A stretch of DNA of 62,391 nt from IMCC26077 sp964561165 (lineage in GTDB: Bacteria > Actinomycetota > Actinomycetes > Nanopelagicales > Nanopelagicaceae). The stretch is from positions 1-62,391 of the forward strand of contig CAZLOJ010000004.1 of the NCBI GenBank assembly GCA_964561165.1. The letters are read 5' to 3'. This document shows, in pieces, positions 1 through 8,748 of the stretch; the stretch's first letter is position 1; every line of letters begins with the position of its first letter. A program made the position numbers and the translations under genes. The notes below the pieces were generated by a model. That model ran no database searches. It was not told the DNA's origin and saw only the letters and a list, made by a program, of their open reading frames with translations.

Positions 1-21
1 CGAGCACCCCCTTCGGGTGGG

Positions 22-27
22 TAGATT
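22..27 (+). promoter_or_regulatory. -10 box of a leaderless promoter for ppdK
   Basis: TAGATT followed by 6 nt and then the ATG at 34. No SD is present. This places the predicted transcription start on the start codon. A short inverted repeat (CACCC/GGGTG, 5-19) lies just upstream. Confidence 0.55.
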
Positions 28-33
28 TCGGGT

Positions 34-2745
34 ATGGCATCCCAGGCAAAGGCGCTGATTTACCCGTTCACTGTCGGAGATAGAACCCAATCAGATCTGC
101 TCGGCGGTAAGGGTGCAAACCTCGCCGAGATGGTGCGAATGGGTCTTCCCGTTCCTCCTGGTTTCACCATCACAACAGAAGCGTGCCGTGAGTATCTAGC
201 GAGTGAACAGATGTCAGCTGCGCTTCTATCTGAAGTCGATCACGCGCTTGCAGACCTAGAGAAGTCGTTAGGTAAGAAGTTTGGCGATCCAAGCAATCCG
301 CTCTTGGTTTCAGTTCGCTCTGGCGCCAAGTTCTCTATGCCGGGAATGATGGAAACAGTTCTGAACGTGGGTATGACCCCCGAGGTAGCAGAAGGAATTG
401 CAAAAGCAAGCGGCAACCCTCGGTTTGCATGGGACTCCTACCGACGATTCGTCGACATGTTTGGCCGTATTGTGTGCGATGTACCGCCAAGTGAATTCCA
501 TAAAGTCGAACATCGAATCCTTGAGAATAAGAAAGTCTCGTCTATCGCAGAGCTTGATGTCGATGGTTTGAAAGCGCTCGCCGAAGCTTTCATCAAGGTT
601 ATTGAAGTGGTGACATCAAAGGCATTCCCAACAGATCCGCGGGAGCATCTCTTAAGTTCAATTGAGGCAGTATTCCGTTCCTGGAACTCTGAGCGAGCTC
701 GTTTATATCGTCGACGCGAGCGAATTCCTTCGGATCTTGGAACTGCAGTAAACATTCAATCCATGGTCTTTGGAAATCTCGATGATCTCTCTGGTACTGG
801 TGTGGCATTTACTCGTGACCCAGCAACGGGCGAACATGGCAGCTACGGTGATTATCTTGAGCGAGCACAAGGCGAAGATGTAGTAGCCGGAATTCGAAAC
901 ACCATGTCACTTCAGGATATGAAGGAGAAGTACCCCGTAGTTTCTGACGAGTTACAACGCGTGATGGATCTTTTAGAGACGCACTATCGTGATCTCTGCG
1001 ATATTGAATTTACCGTTGAACGAGGCAAGTTATGGATTCTTCAAACTCGCGTTGGTAAGCGAACCGCTGAAGCGGCATTTCGCATCGCCTGCCACATGGT
1101 CGATGAAGAGAAAATCTCCATGGATGAGGCGCTATCGCGAACCTCTGGCGATCAATTAGTTTCGCTCATGTTCCCGCAATTTGACCTATCAGGGTCAGTG
1201 AAAGAGATTGCCCGCGGTATCCCAGCCTCACCCGGCGCAGCTGTTGGTGAAGTTGTCTTCGACTCAAAACGTGCATTTGATTTAGCTCGTTCTGGCAAGA
1301 AAGTTATTTTGGTTCGCCGTGAGACAAGCCCTGATGATTTAGTAGGCATGGTCGCCGCCGAAGGCATCTTAACTAGCCGTGGTGGAAAGACTTCGCATGC
1401 GGCAGTGGTGGCACGCGGCATGGGAAAAACTGCAGTCTGTGGCACAGAGAGCATCTCTGTCGATGAGCGCGCACACCTCTTCACAGTTGGCGGACTTACC
1501 GTTTACGAAGGTGAGACGATCTCTATTGATGGTTCTACTGGCGCGGTCTACACCGGTGTCGTTCCTGTCATCGCATCACCTGTCACCGCTTATTTGGAGG
1601 GCAGGCTCTCTGCAGAGTCCAAGCAAGCAACTCCAGTGGTTAAAGCCGTTGATCGAATTCTTCAGTACGCCGACCAAAAACGAACGCTCCGCGTCCGCGC
1701 AAATGCAGATACGCCAGAAGATGCAGTTCGCGCGCGCATCCTTGGCGCCGAAGGCGTAGGGCTCTGTCGGACCGAACATATGTTCCTTGGTGAACGCAGA
1801 CTCTTTGTCGAGCGATTAGTCCTTGCCGAGAATGAAGAAGTACAACGTGGCGTTATCGCCGAAATGGAACCACTGCAACGTGGTGATTTTGTCGGCATCA
1901 TGATGGCGATGTCCGGACTGCCAGTCACCGTCCGCTTGCTCGATCCACCTCTCCACGAATTCCTTCCGGACCTTGCTGAGATGACTGGCGACATGGCGCG
2001 CGCCGAAGCGCTCGGTACTGATGTATCACCGCGCGAGCAAGCGATATTTGCAGCGGTCAAACGACTTCACGAATCCAATCCGATGTTGGGATTACGAGGC
2101 GTGCGCCTTGGCATCTTGATTCCAGAGCTATTTAAGATGCAAGTACGCGCTCTTGTGCACGCTGCAATCGAAGTTCGTCGCCTCGGACATGATCCAAAAC
2201 CGGAAATCATGATTCCACTTGTGGCAACGCAGCGCGAGTTACTGCACTTGCGTGAGACCCTTGAAGAGGAGATTGCACATACGCTTTCGAGTACCGGCCA
2301 AACGCTAGATATTCCAATCGGCACCATGATCGAAACTCCACGCGCGGCAATCACTGCAAAGCGCGTTGCTGATTACGCAGATTTCTTCTCCTTTGGAACC
2401 AACGATCTCACTCAGTTGACGTGGGCATTTAGTCGAGATGATGTGGAGTCAACATTCTTGCCTCGATATCTTGACCTTGAGTTGCTCCCTTTCAATCCAT
2501 TTGAATCGCTAGATCAAGATGGCGTGGGTCTCTTCGTAAAGATGGCGTCTGAAGCTGCTCGCTCGCTGCGTTCAGATTTCAAACTTGGTGTCTGCGGTGA
2601 GCATGGTGGCGATCCGCGCAGCATTCACTTCTTCCATTCAGTGGGTCTTGATTACGTCTCATGTTCTCCTTTCCGAGTTCCTGTGGCACGACTTGAGTCA
2701 GGGCGTGCCACGATTGTGAAGGGTTCGACGTCAAGCACCGCATAA
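34..2745 (+). CDS. ppdK: pyruvate, phosphate dikinase
   Basis: Interconverts pyruvate + ATP + Pi and PEP + AMP + PPi in the cytosol. At 903 aa it is full length for bacterial PPDK. The N-terminal ATP-grasp domain opens with GGKGANLAEM. The swivelling phosphohistidine domain carries GGKTSHAAVVARG with the phospho-acceptor His at about residue 455. The C-terminal PEP/pyruvate barrel has MIETPRAA, FGTNDLTQ and VCGEHGGDP with its catalytic Cys at about 854. There is no SD before the ATG; a TAGATT box ends 6 nt upstream, so the mRNA is probably leaderless. The gene lies 39 bp before a sugar-acid gene pair. By inference it works gluconeogenically here, raising PEP from pyruvate released by sugar-acid cleavage. 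Identification is very secure. Confidence 0.97.
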   Translation: MASQAKALIYPFTVGDRTQSDLLGGKGANLAEMVRMGLPVPPGFTITTEACREYLASEQMSAALLSEVDHALADLEKSLGKKFGDPSNPLLVSVRSGAKFSMPGMMETVLNVGMTPEVAEGIAKASGNPRFAWDSYRRFVDMFGRIVCDVPPSEFHKVEHRILENKKVSSIAELDVDGLKALAEAFIKVIEVVTSKAFPTDPREHLLSSIEAVFRSWNSERARLYRRRERIPSDLGTAVNIQSMVFGNLDDLSGTGVAFTRDPATGEHGSYGDYLERAQGEDVVAGIRNTMSLQDMKEKYPVVSDELQRVMDLLETHYRDLCDIEFTVERGKLWILQTRVGKRTAEAAFRIACHMVDEEKISMDEALSRTSGDQLVSLMFPQFDLSGSVKEIARGIPASPGAAVGEVVFDSKRAFDLARSGKKVILVRRETSPDDLVGMVAAEGILTSRGGKTSHAAVVARGMGKTAVCGTESISVDERAHLFTVGGLTVYEGETISIDGSTGAVYTGVVPVIASPVTAYLEGRLSAESKQATPVVKAVDRILQYADQKRTLRVRANADTPEDAVRARILGAEGVGLCRTEHMFLGERRLFVERLVLAENEEVQRGVIAEMEPLQRGDFVGIMMAMSGLPVTVRLLDPPLHEFLPDLAEMTGDMARAEALGTDVSPREQAIFAAVKRLHESNPMLGLRGVRLGILIPELFKMQVRALVHAAIEVRRLGHDPKPEIMIPLVATQRELLHLRETLEEEIAHTLSSTGQTLDIPIGTMIETPRAAITAKRVADYADFFSFGTNDLTQLTWAFSRDDVESTFLPRYLDLELLPFNPFESLDQDGVGLFVKMASEAARSLRSDFKLGVCGEHGGDPRSIHFFHSVGLDYVSCSPFRVPVARLESGRATIVKGSTSSTA

Positions 2746-2784
2746 ATAACTGAATCTCACCTATTCCAACTTCGGAGGATTGTC

Positions 2785-3663
2785 ATGCAACTTGCAGTGA
2801 TAGAGAGCGCAGAGAATCCTTTCGCTTTGGCGAAGTTTGTTGACGGCAAGTATTTCGCGATTAATGAGCTACCGACGCTCACTGCAGCGCTCAAGATTCC
2901 TCTGGCACAACTTCGCGAGATAGTCGAACGCTCAAGCGGCCCGGAGATCCATGGCCGTGAGTTGCCGCCACTAGCTCCAGAGAGTGAAGTGTGGGGAGCT
3001 GGCGTCACTTATTTGCGCTCCCGCGATGCGCGGAAAGAAGAGAGTGGAACCCCTGATGTGTATCAAAAAGTGTACGAGGCAGATCGCCCAGAACTCTTCT
3101 TCAAGGCGAATTTCCGCCGCACGGTTGGCAATGGCGACGTAGTAGGCAAGCGTGCAGATTGCACATCAACTGTCCCTGAGCCCGAGGTTGCGATTGTCAT
3201 CAACGCATACGAAGAGATTGTTGGTTTCACGATTTGTAATGATGTGACCTCTCGTTCCATCGAAGGTGCCAATCCACTCTATCTACCGCAGGCAAAAAGC
3301 TACCTAGGTTCGACTGCGCTCGGCCCTCGAATTACGCCAAGCTGGCTCGCCCCCGAGCACTCGAAGATGACGATTGCCGCGCGCATCACCCGCAATGGAG
3401 AGGTTGTTTGGAGCGCAGATACCGCTCTGAGTTCGCTCAATAAGTCGCTCGAGCATCTAGTGGGATATCTCTTTCGCTGCCAGACATTTCCTGATGGCGT
3501 AGTGCTATCTACGGGAACGGGAATAATTCCGCCGCTAGATTTCATCATGCACGAAGGAGATGTTGTGACTATTGATGTCGCTGGTATCGGCACCTTAGAG
3601 AACGAGGTAATCGAGATTCCGCTTGATATCAACAAGAAATTCCAGAGAGCGTTGCAGTCATGA
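2785..3663 (+). CDS. FAH-family protein, AraD1-like (2-keto-3-deoxy-pentonate dehydratase type)
   Basis: Fumarylacetoacetate-hydrolase fold, 292 aa. The block VWGAGVTYLRSRDARKEE (about residues 72-89), a following ELFFKA segment and PEPEVAIVINAYEE are typical of the subgroup that dehydrates 2-keto-3-deoxy-D-/L-arabinonate to alpha-ketoglutarate semialdehyde. The acidic metal site of the FAH core is visible in the PEPEVA region. The start is fixed by GGAGG 7-8 nt upstream of the ATG. Its stop overlaps the ATG of the 2-hydroxyacid dehydrogenase by 4 nt (ATGA), so the two are translationally coupled. With the IlvD/Edd dehydratase at 5610 it could form a non-phosphorylative pentonate route. No semialdehyde dehydrogenase is visible nearby. 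The exact substrate is inferred. Confidence 0.8.
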   Translation: MQLAVIESAENPFALAKFVDGKYFAINELPTLTAALKIPLAQLREIVERSSGPEIHGRELPPLAPESEVWGAGVTYLRSRDARKEESGTPDVYQKVYEADRPELFFKANFRRTVGNGDVVGKRADCTSTVPEPEVAIVINAYEEIVGFTICNDVTSRSIEGANPLYLPQAKSYLGSTALGPRITPSWLAPEHSKMTIAARITRNGEVVWSADTALSSLNKSLEHLVGYLFRCQTFPDGVVLSTGTGIIPPLDFIMHEGDVVTIDVAGIGTLENEVIEIPLDINKKFQRALQS

Positions 3664-4589
3664 GTCAAACACGAGAGTTCACAATCTGGGCGCAATGGGA
3701 TGACTTGGTGGTGCCCGCCGGTTTTACGTTACGTTCGCCTGCCAACACCGATCTAGCAAGTGCAAGCGAAACGGAGCTCGGCGATATTTCTTTCTATGTG
3801 CCTAGCTACATGGGCGGACGGACTGCGCTGGAATACTCACGCAAAATGCCAAACTTAAAAGTGCTCCAGATGCCGAATGCGGGATATGAAGATGCAATAG
3901 AATTCACTCGTCCAGGGATGACTTTATGTAACGGACGCGGAATTCATGATGCCTCTACCGCCGAACTTGCAGTTGGGCTTGCTATCGCATCGCTTCGCGG
4001 CTTCCCAGAGTTTGTTCGTAATCAAGATAAAGGCCAGTGGGTGCATAGCCGTCAACAATCGATCAATGACAAGAAGGTCGCAATCATCGGTTATGGATCT
4101 ATCGGCAAGACGGTTGCACGCAATCTCTCTGGTTTTGATGTAACTGTTGTGCCGTTTTCACGCTCTGGAAGCGATGGCGCGTTCAAGATCGCAGAGTTAG
4201 ATAGCCATCTGCCAACTTTTGATGTCGTTATTTTGATTTTGCCGCTCAATGATGAGTCGCGCAAGATGTTTAACAAAGAGCGCCTTGCGCTATTAAAGGA
4301 TGGTGCGCTACTTGTGAACGTGGCGCGCGGTGGCATCGTCGACACCGATGCTCTCGTTGCTGAGTTGAATTCAGGTCGAATAACCGCAGCGCTTGATGTT
4401 ACCGATCCAGAACCGCTACCGGCAGGTCATCCACTCTGGAGCGCTCGTGGCGTATTAATCGCACCTCATGTTGGTGGAAACACATCAGCATTCGAGCCAA
4501 GAGCGCGTCGATTAGTCGAAGCGCAGTTGGCTCGCTTAGCTCAAGGCAAGGGCCTGGAGAATGTGATTATTGCGGGCGATATCAGCTAG
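3660..4589 (+). CDS. D-isomer-specific 2-hydroxyacid dehydrogenase, NAD(P)-dependent
   Basis: 309 aa with the Rossmann motif GYGSIGKTVARNL (about residue 140), the substrate-binding VNVARGGIVDTDALV with its Arg, the DVTDPEPLP acid segment and the catalytic APHVGGN His near the C-terminus. It would reduce a 2-keto acid such as glyoxylate, hydroxypyruvate or a 2-keto sugar acid. The residue after the second Rossmann strand is followed by FSRSG, suggesting NADP(H) rather than NAD; this is an inference from a Ser/Arg pair. Coupled to the upstream AraD1-like gene (ATGA overlap). Its stop abuts a convergent gene with no gap. Confidence 0.88.
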   Translation: MSQTREFTIWAQWDDLVVPAGFTLRSPANTDLASASETELGDISFYVPSYMGGRTALEYSRKMPNLKVLQMPNAGYEDAIEFTRPGMTLCNGRGIHDASTAELAVGLAIASLRGFPEFVRNQDKGQWVHSRQQSINDKKVAIIGYGSIGKTVARNLSGFDVTVVPFSRSGSDGAFKIAELDSHLPTFDVVILILPLNDESRKMFNKERLALLKDGALLVNVARGGIVDTDALVAELNSGRITAALDVTDPEPLPAGHPLWSARGVLIAPHVGGNTSAFEPRARRLVEAQLARLAQGKGLENVIIAGDIS

Positions 4590-5441
4590 CTATTTCTTGT
4601 GGGCAATCACCTTGTTGGTGAATTGACCGATGCCTTCGATTCCGGTGACAACTGTTTGGCCAGCACGTAGGTACTTCTCTGGCTTGAAGCCCATACCAAC
4701 GCCCTCTGGTGTTCCGGTGTTGATGATGTCACCAGGGTGGAGCTCCATGAATTGGCTGATGTACCAAACAATGTGATTGATTCCGAAAATCAAATCGCTT
4801 GTTGAAGAATCTTGACGCTTCTCACCATCAACGGTGCACCAGACGCGCACGTTGTGTGGATCGAAAGAATCTGAAGTCACAACTACCGGTCCAAATGGAT
4901 TAAATGTGGGGAATGACTTTCCTTTAGTCCATTGACCTGCGCGCTCAATCTGCCAGTGGCGCTCGCTGACATCCTGACTGATGGTGTACCCAGCGATGTA
5001 ATCAGGAGCTTGGTCCACTGAGGAAATGTAGGAAGCCTTTTTGCCGATGACGATTGCAATCTCAACTTCGTAATCTGTCTTCTCGCTATTGGGCGGGATG
5101 ATGATGTCGTCATTTGGACCGATTGCGGTATCGGGCGCCTTGGTAAAGACCACTGGCTCTGGTGGCGGAGTCATGCCTGACTCGGCAGCATGCTTGGCGT
5201 AGTTGAGACCCACGCAGATGATGTTGGTTGGTCGTGCTAACGGGGAGCCGATTCGGTAATCCGAAACCTTGACTCGGGGCAGGCCAGAGAGGTCGGCAGC
5301 GGCCACTTTGGCGATTGCGCCTTTCTCAAGCTCACTTCGGTTCCAGTCTGAAATCAGATGGTCTACGAAGACCGCTTCGCTCTCAGAGACCATTACAGCA
5401 GGCTTCTCTTGGCCGATAGCGCCGAGACGGGCAAACTTCAT
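4590..5441 (-). CDS. FAH-family hydrolase, 2,4-diketo-3-deoxy-sugar-acid hydrolase-like
   Basis: 283 aa. The core contains CVGLNYAKHAAESG, EPVVFTKAP, SEKTDYEVEIAIVIGK (metal-binding Asp/Glu), DVSERHWQIE with GQWTKGKSF, and the terminal NTGTPEGVGMG signature. This architecture matches 2,4-diketo-3-deoxy-L-rhamnonate/fuconate hydrolases, which split the diketo acid into pyruvate plus lactate or glycolate. A partner SDR would be needed to make the 4-keto group, and several lie nearby. The start at 5441 is preceded by GAGGAG. It is divergent from the IlvD/Edd gene across 168 bp. Other FAH chemistries, such as ureidoglycolate lyase or homoprotocatechuate isomerase, cannot be excluded. Confidence 0.82.
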   Translation of the reverse strand: MKFARLGAIGQEKPAVMVSESEAVFVDHLISDWNRSELEKGAIAKVAAADLSGLPRVKVSDYRIGSPLARPTNIICVGLNYAKHAAESGMTPPPEPVVFTKAPDTAIGPNDDIIIPPNSEKTDYEVEIAIVIGKKASYISSVDQAPDYIAGYTISQDVSERHWQIERAGQWTKGKSFPTFNPFGPVVVTSDSFDPHNVRVWCTVDGEKRQDSSTSDLIFGINHIVWYISQFMELHPGDIINTGTPEGVGMGFKPEKYLRAGQTVVTGIEGIGQFTNKVIAHKK

Positions 5442-5521
5442 CGCATTCTCCTCATTGGTAGTTAGGTAAGAGACCCAGGGATTTATAAGTTAGCAGGGTC
5501 TTGCGGATACCGCCGAATCTT

Positions 5522-5537
5522 ATGGGTTTTCACCCAT
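5522..5537. promoter_or_regulatory. inverted repeat in the divergent FAH / IlvD-Edd promoter region
   Basis: ATGGGT-TTTC-ACCCAT, 6-bp arms with a 4-nt loop, in the 168-bp gap between divergent genes 4590-5441 and 5610-7349. It could be an operator or a leader hairpin. A TGGCGCCA palindrome follows at 5551-5558. Confidence 0.35.
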
Positions 5538-5609
5538 CCTCCGATAGGTTTGGCGCCAGGTTTCCAACGGTCACATCCAGACCGATCGAGTTTCTAGGGG
5601 GAGAACGTA

Positions 5610-7349
5610 ATGCCAGCACATCACCGTACCCAACCCACCGGAGCGCGCAGCCGCGAATGGTTCGGCGCTGAAGGGAAGAACGGATTTATCCATCGTTCGT
5701 GGATGCGCAACCAAGGTTTTGCCCCCGATGTGATGGATGGACGTCCGGTGATTGGCATCGGCACCACATGGTCTGAGTTCACTCCATGTAACGCGCACCT
5801 TCGTCGCGTAGCAGAGTCTGTGAAGCGTGGCGTGTGGGAGATGGGTGGATTCCCGTTGGAGTTCGCTGCGATGTCGTTAGGTGAAGTAACGATGCGTCCG
5901 ACCACGATGTTGTATCGAAATCTGCTCGCGCTAGAAACCGAAGAGTTAATTCGTGCCAACCCAATGGATGGAGTGGTACTCCTTTCAGGTTGCGATAAGA
6001 CGACACCTGGAATGTTGATGGGTGCATCGAGTGTGGATATTCCAACGTTGATGATGACTGGCGGTCCGATGCTCAACGGTAAGTTCCGTGGCAAAGATAT
6101 TGGATCGGGCACTGACGTGTGGAAATTTGCCGAAGAAGTTCGTGCAGGCACGATGACCGAAGAAGAATTCACTGAGGCTGAGACATGTATGTCGCGCAGT
6201 GCTGGCCACTGTATGACTATGGGCACTGCATCCACTATGGCATCGGTAACCGAAGCGCTGGGGCTCCAACTTCCAGGAAGCGCTGCAATCCCTGCAGTGG
6301 ACTCCCGTCGCTATGCCATGGCACAGCTTGCCGGTCGTCGCATCGTCAAGATGGTCGAAGAAGGCCTTACCCTTTCAAAGATCCTCAATAAGAAAGCGTT
6401 TGAGAATGCGATCAAGATTGTGGGAGCAATTGGTGGATCGACAAATGCGGTTGTGCACTTGCTTGCAATCTCACGTCGTATTGGCGTTGATTTGGAACTC
6501 AAAGAGTTCGACACGTTAACAAAAGATCTTCCAGTACTCGCAAATCTCATGCCTTCTGGCAAGTACCTAATGGAAGATTTCTACTATGCAGGTGGCATCC
6601 CAGCAGTTATGCAGGAGTTGGGTGATTTGATCCACCGCGATCACATCACGGTCACTGGAAAGACCGTTGCTGAAAATATCGCAGGGGTAAAGAACTGGAA
6701 TCGCGAAGTCATCACCTCGGTTGCTGAACCGTTCCAGAAGCCTGGTGGAGCGACGGCTGTACTCTTTGGTTCACTTGCACCAAATGGGGCTGTTATCAAG
6801 GTTTCTGCTGCATCACCACATCTGCTCAAGCATCGTGGCAAGGCGTTGGTCTATTCGGCTATCGAAGATTATGTCGAAGATGCAGATCGTGACGATTTCA
6901 TCGTCGACGAAAATGACATTCTCGTCATCCAAAATGCTGGTCCTAAGGGATATCCGGGATTCCCTGAGGTAGCGAATGCATCAATGCCCAAGTCACTGTT
7001 GGCTAAAGGTATAACGGACATGATTCGTATCTCAGATGCGCGTATGAGCGGTACCGCTTACGGCACTGTTGTGCTCCACGTATCACCTGAGGCAGCAGTG
7101 GGCGGACCATTAGCTTTTGTTGAGACTGGTGATGAGATTGAAATGGATGTTGCCAATCGACGACTTGATCTCCTCGTTGCGCCAGAGGTATTGGAAGAGC
7201 GGAAGAAGAAATGGTCACCGCCAACTTCGCCGGAGCCTCGCGGCTGGGTCAAGCTTTACTTCGATCACGTTAACCAATCGCACCACGGCGCAGATCTTGA
7301 CTTCCTCGTGGGAAGCTCTGGTAACTGGGTCGGCAGACACTCACACTAG
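5610..7349 (+). CDS. IlvD/Edd-family sugar-acid dehydratase, L-arabinonate dehydratase-like
   Basis: 579 aa [2Fe-2S] dehydratase. The three cluster Cys are Cys60 (FTPCN), Cys128 (SGCDKTTPG) and Cys201 (SAGHCMTMGTAST), spaced as in the characterised L-arabinonate/D-xylonate dehydratases of this superfamily. The FRGKDIGSGTDVWKF segment and the length also favour the sugar-acid branch over IlvD (branched-chain synthesis) or Edd (phosphogluconate). It would convert an aldonate to its 2-keto-3-deoxy acid. The ATG follows a strong GGGGGAGA SD. It is first in a seven-gene rightward operon (5610-12309), followed 8 bp later by glpX. Substrate is uncertain. Confidence 0.88.
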   Translation: MPAHHRTQPTGARSREWFGAEGKNGFIHRSWMRNQGFAPDVMDGRPVIGIGTTWSEFTPCNAHLRRVAESVKRGVWEMGGFPLEFAAMSLGEVTMRPTTMLYRNLLALETEELIRANPMDGVVLLSGCDKTTPGMLMGASSVDIPTLMMTGGPMLNGKFRGKDIGSGTDVWKFAEEVRAGTMTEEEFTEAETCMSRSAGHCMTMGTASTMASVTEALGLQLPGSAAIPAVDSRRYAMAQLAGRRIVKMVEEGLTLSKILNKKAFENAIKIVGAIGGSTNAVVHLLAISRRIGVDLELKEFDTLTKDLPVLANLMPSGKYLMEDFYYAGGIPAVMQELGDLIHRDHITVTGKTVAENIAGVKNWNREVITSVAEPFQKPGGATAVLFGSLAPNGAVIKVSAASPHLLKHRGKALVYSAIEDYVEDADRDDFIVDENDILVIQNAGPKGYPGFPEVANASMPKSLLAKGITDMIRISDARMSGTAYGTVVLHVSPEAAVGGPLAFVETGDEIEMDVANRRLDLLVAPEVLEERKKKWSPPTSPEPRGWVKLYFDHVNQSHHGADLDFLVGSSGNWVGRHSH

Positions 7350-7357
7350 TTACCCAT

Positions 7358-8326
7358 ATGAGTAACCAACCAACCTCGTCGCGAAATCTTGCGTTGGAGT
7401 TGGTGCGCGTCACCGAAACCGCTGCCATTGCTGCTTCGCGTTGGATCGGCATGGGCGAGAAGAATCTCGCCGACAAAGCAGCGGTAGATGCGATGCGCAG
7501 AATGATTTCTTCCGTTTCTATGGACGGCTTAGTCGTTATCGGCGAAGGCGAGAAGGACGAAGCGCCGATGCTATTTAATGGTGAGCAGGTCGGTGATGGC
7601 ACAGGTCCGGCATGTGATGTCGCGGTCGATCCCATCGATGGCACCACGCTCACCGCTAAAGGCATGAACAATGCAATTAGCGTGATTGCTGTAGCCCCGC
7701 GCGGTGCTATGTTCGATCCTTCTGCAGTCTTCTATATGAACAAATTAGTGGTCGGTCCAGAGGCAGCAGGTGTGATCGATATCAACAAGAGTACCGGCGA
7801 GAACTTGCGAGCAATCGCTGCAGCAAAGAAAGTACCAGTGAGCTCCTTGACGGTGGTCACGCTAGACCGCCCTCGCCATGACCAATTAGTCGCTGAGATT
7901 CGAGAGGCAGGAGCCCGCATCAAGTTCATCACCGATGGCGATGTAGCTGGCGCTGTAATGGCGGCTCGGCCAGAGACTGGCATCGATGTTTTGATGGGCA
8001 TTGGGGGCACTCCCGAGGGAATTATCGCCGCGTGTGCCATGAAATGTATGGGTGGGGAGATCCAAGGAAAGCTGCATCCGCGCTCTGATCAAGAACGCAC
8101 AGCTGCTGATTCGGCAGGTCTTAATCTGAGTCGGGTTTATACGACAAACGATTTGGTATCTGGCGAGGATCATTTCTTTGCTGCAACTGGTATCACTGAT
8201 GGTGAATTGCTCAAAGGAATTCGTTACACCAACGCTGGAATGCGCAGTCAGTCGATAGTAATGCGAAGCAAATCTCGTACCATCCGCGTGATTGATACTG
8301 AACATCCACTCGAGCGAACGAATTAG
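7358..8326 (+). CDS. glpX: class II fructose-1,6-bisphosphatase
   Basis: 322 aa, full length for GlpX. Metal-binding GEGEKDEAPM (about residues 62-71) and DPIDGTTLTAKGMNNA (91-106) are intact, as are GGTPEGI and the later GGEIQGKL. It dephosphorylates fructose-1,6-bisphosphate in gluconeogenesis. The ATG is 8 bp after the dehydratase stop with no clear SD, so expression probably depends on coupling. GTTAC/GTAAC arms flank the start (about 7349-7366). Lying inside a sugar-acid operon is unusual for an otherwise housekeeping gene. It fits growth on substrates that enter as pyruvate, together with ppdK at 34. Confidence 0.95.
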   Translation: MSNQPTSSRNLALELVRVTETAAIAASRWIGMGEKNLADKAAVDAMRRMISSVSMDGLVVIGEGEKDEAPMLFNGEQVGDGTGPACDVAVDPIDGTTLTAKGMNNAISVIAVAPRGAMFDPSAVFYMNKLVVGPEAAGVIDINKSTGENLRAIAAAKKVPVSSLTVVTLDRPRHDQLVAEIREAGARIKFITDGDVAGAVMAARPETGIDVLMGIGGTPEGIIAACAMKCMGGEIQGKLHPRSDQERTAADSAGLNLSRVYTTNDLVSGEDHFFAATGITDGELLKGIRYTNAGMRSQSIVMRSKSRTIRVIDTEHPLERTN

Positions 8327-8338
8327 GAGTAGTTACTT

Positions 8339-8725
8339 ATGACAAAACCAACAATCGAACACTTCTTTTCCAAAGGAGCACCAAATCCAGGGGGCGCCTA
8401 CTCGCACGGCGTCGTTGCAAATGGCTTCCTCTACACCTGTGGCATGGGACCTGCCGATCCAGTGTCAAATAAGGTCGAAGCAGTAGGGATTGAGGATCAG
8501 ACTCGACAAGTACTTAAGAATCTCCAAGCAATCTTGGCTGAAAAGGGCGCAACATTGGACCAGGTCGTCAAAGTAACTACACATTTGCAACATGTGAATC
8601 GAGATTTTGCTGCTTACAACAAGGTGTATCAAGAATTTTTCTCGGCACCATTCCCAGTACGAACTACTGTGGGATCCGACCTTGCAAACATTCTTGTGGA
8701 AATTGATTTCGTCGTCGCGTTGTAA
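8339..8725 (+). CDS. RidA/YjgF/UK114 family protein
   Basis: 128 aa, a single Rid domain. It keeps the PFPVRTTVGSDLA segment with the Arg associated with enamine/imine deaminase activity, and the VEIDF acidic end. Such proteins clear reactive 2-aminoacrylate-type intermediates. AGGAG precedes the ATG, 12 bp after glpX. A second, divergent Rid gene sits three genes downstream in the same operon, next to an amidohydrolase. That context suggests imine chemistry during breakdown of an amino compound. Family is certain; substrate is unknown. Confidence 0.9.
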   Translation: MTKPTIEHFFSKGAPNPGGAYSHGVVANGFLYTCGMGPADPVSNKVEAVGIEDQTRQVLKNLQAILAEKGATLDQVVKVTTHLQHVNRDFAAYNKVYQEFFSAPFPVRTTVGSDLANILVEIDFVVAL

Positions 8726-8748
8726 ATCTGCTGACTAAGGGAGTAAAG

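Noticed and set aside
5..19. Hairpin CACCC/GGGTG as a terminator or RNA gene at the left edge
   Set aside because: Only 5 bp, no U-run, and the sequence upstream is cut off.
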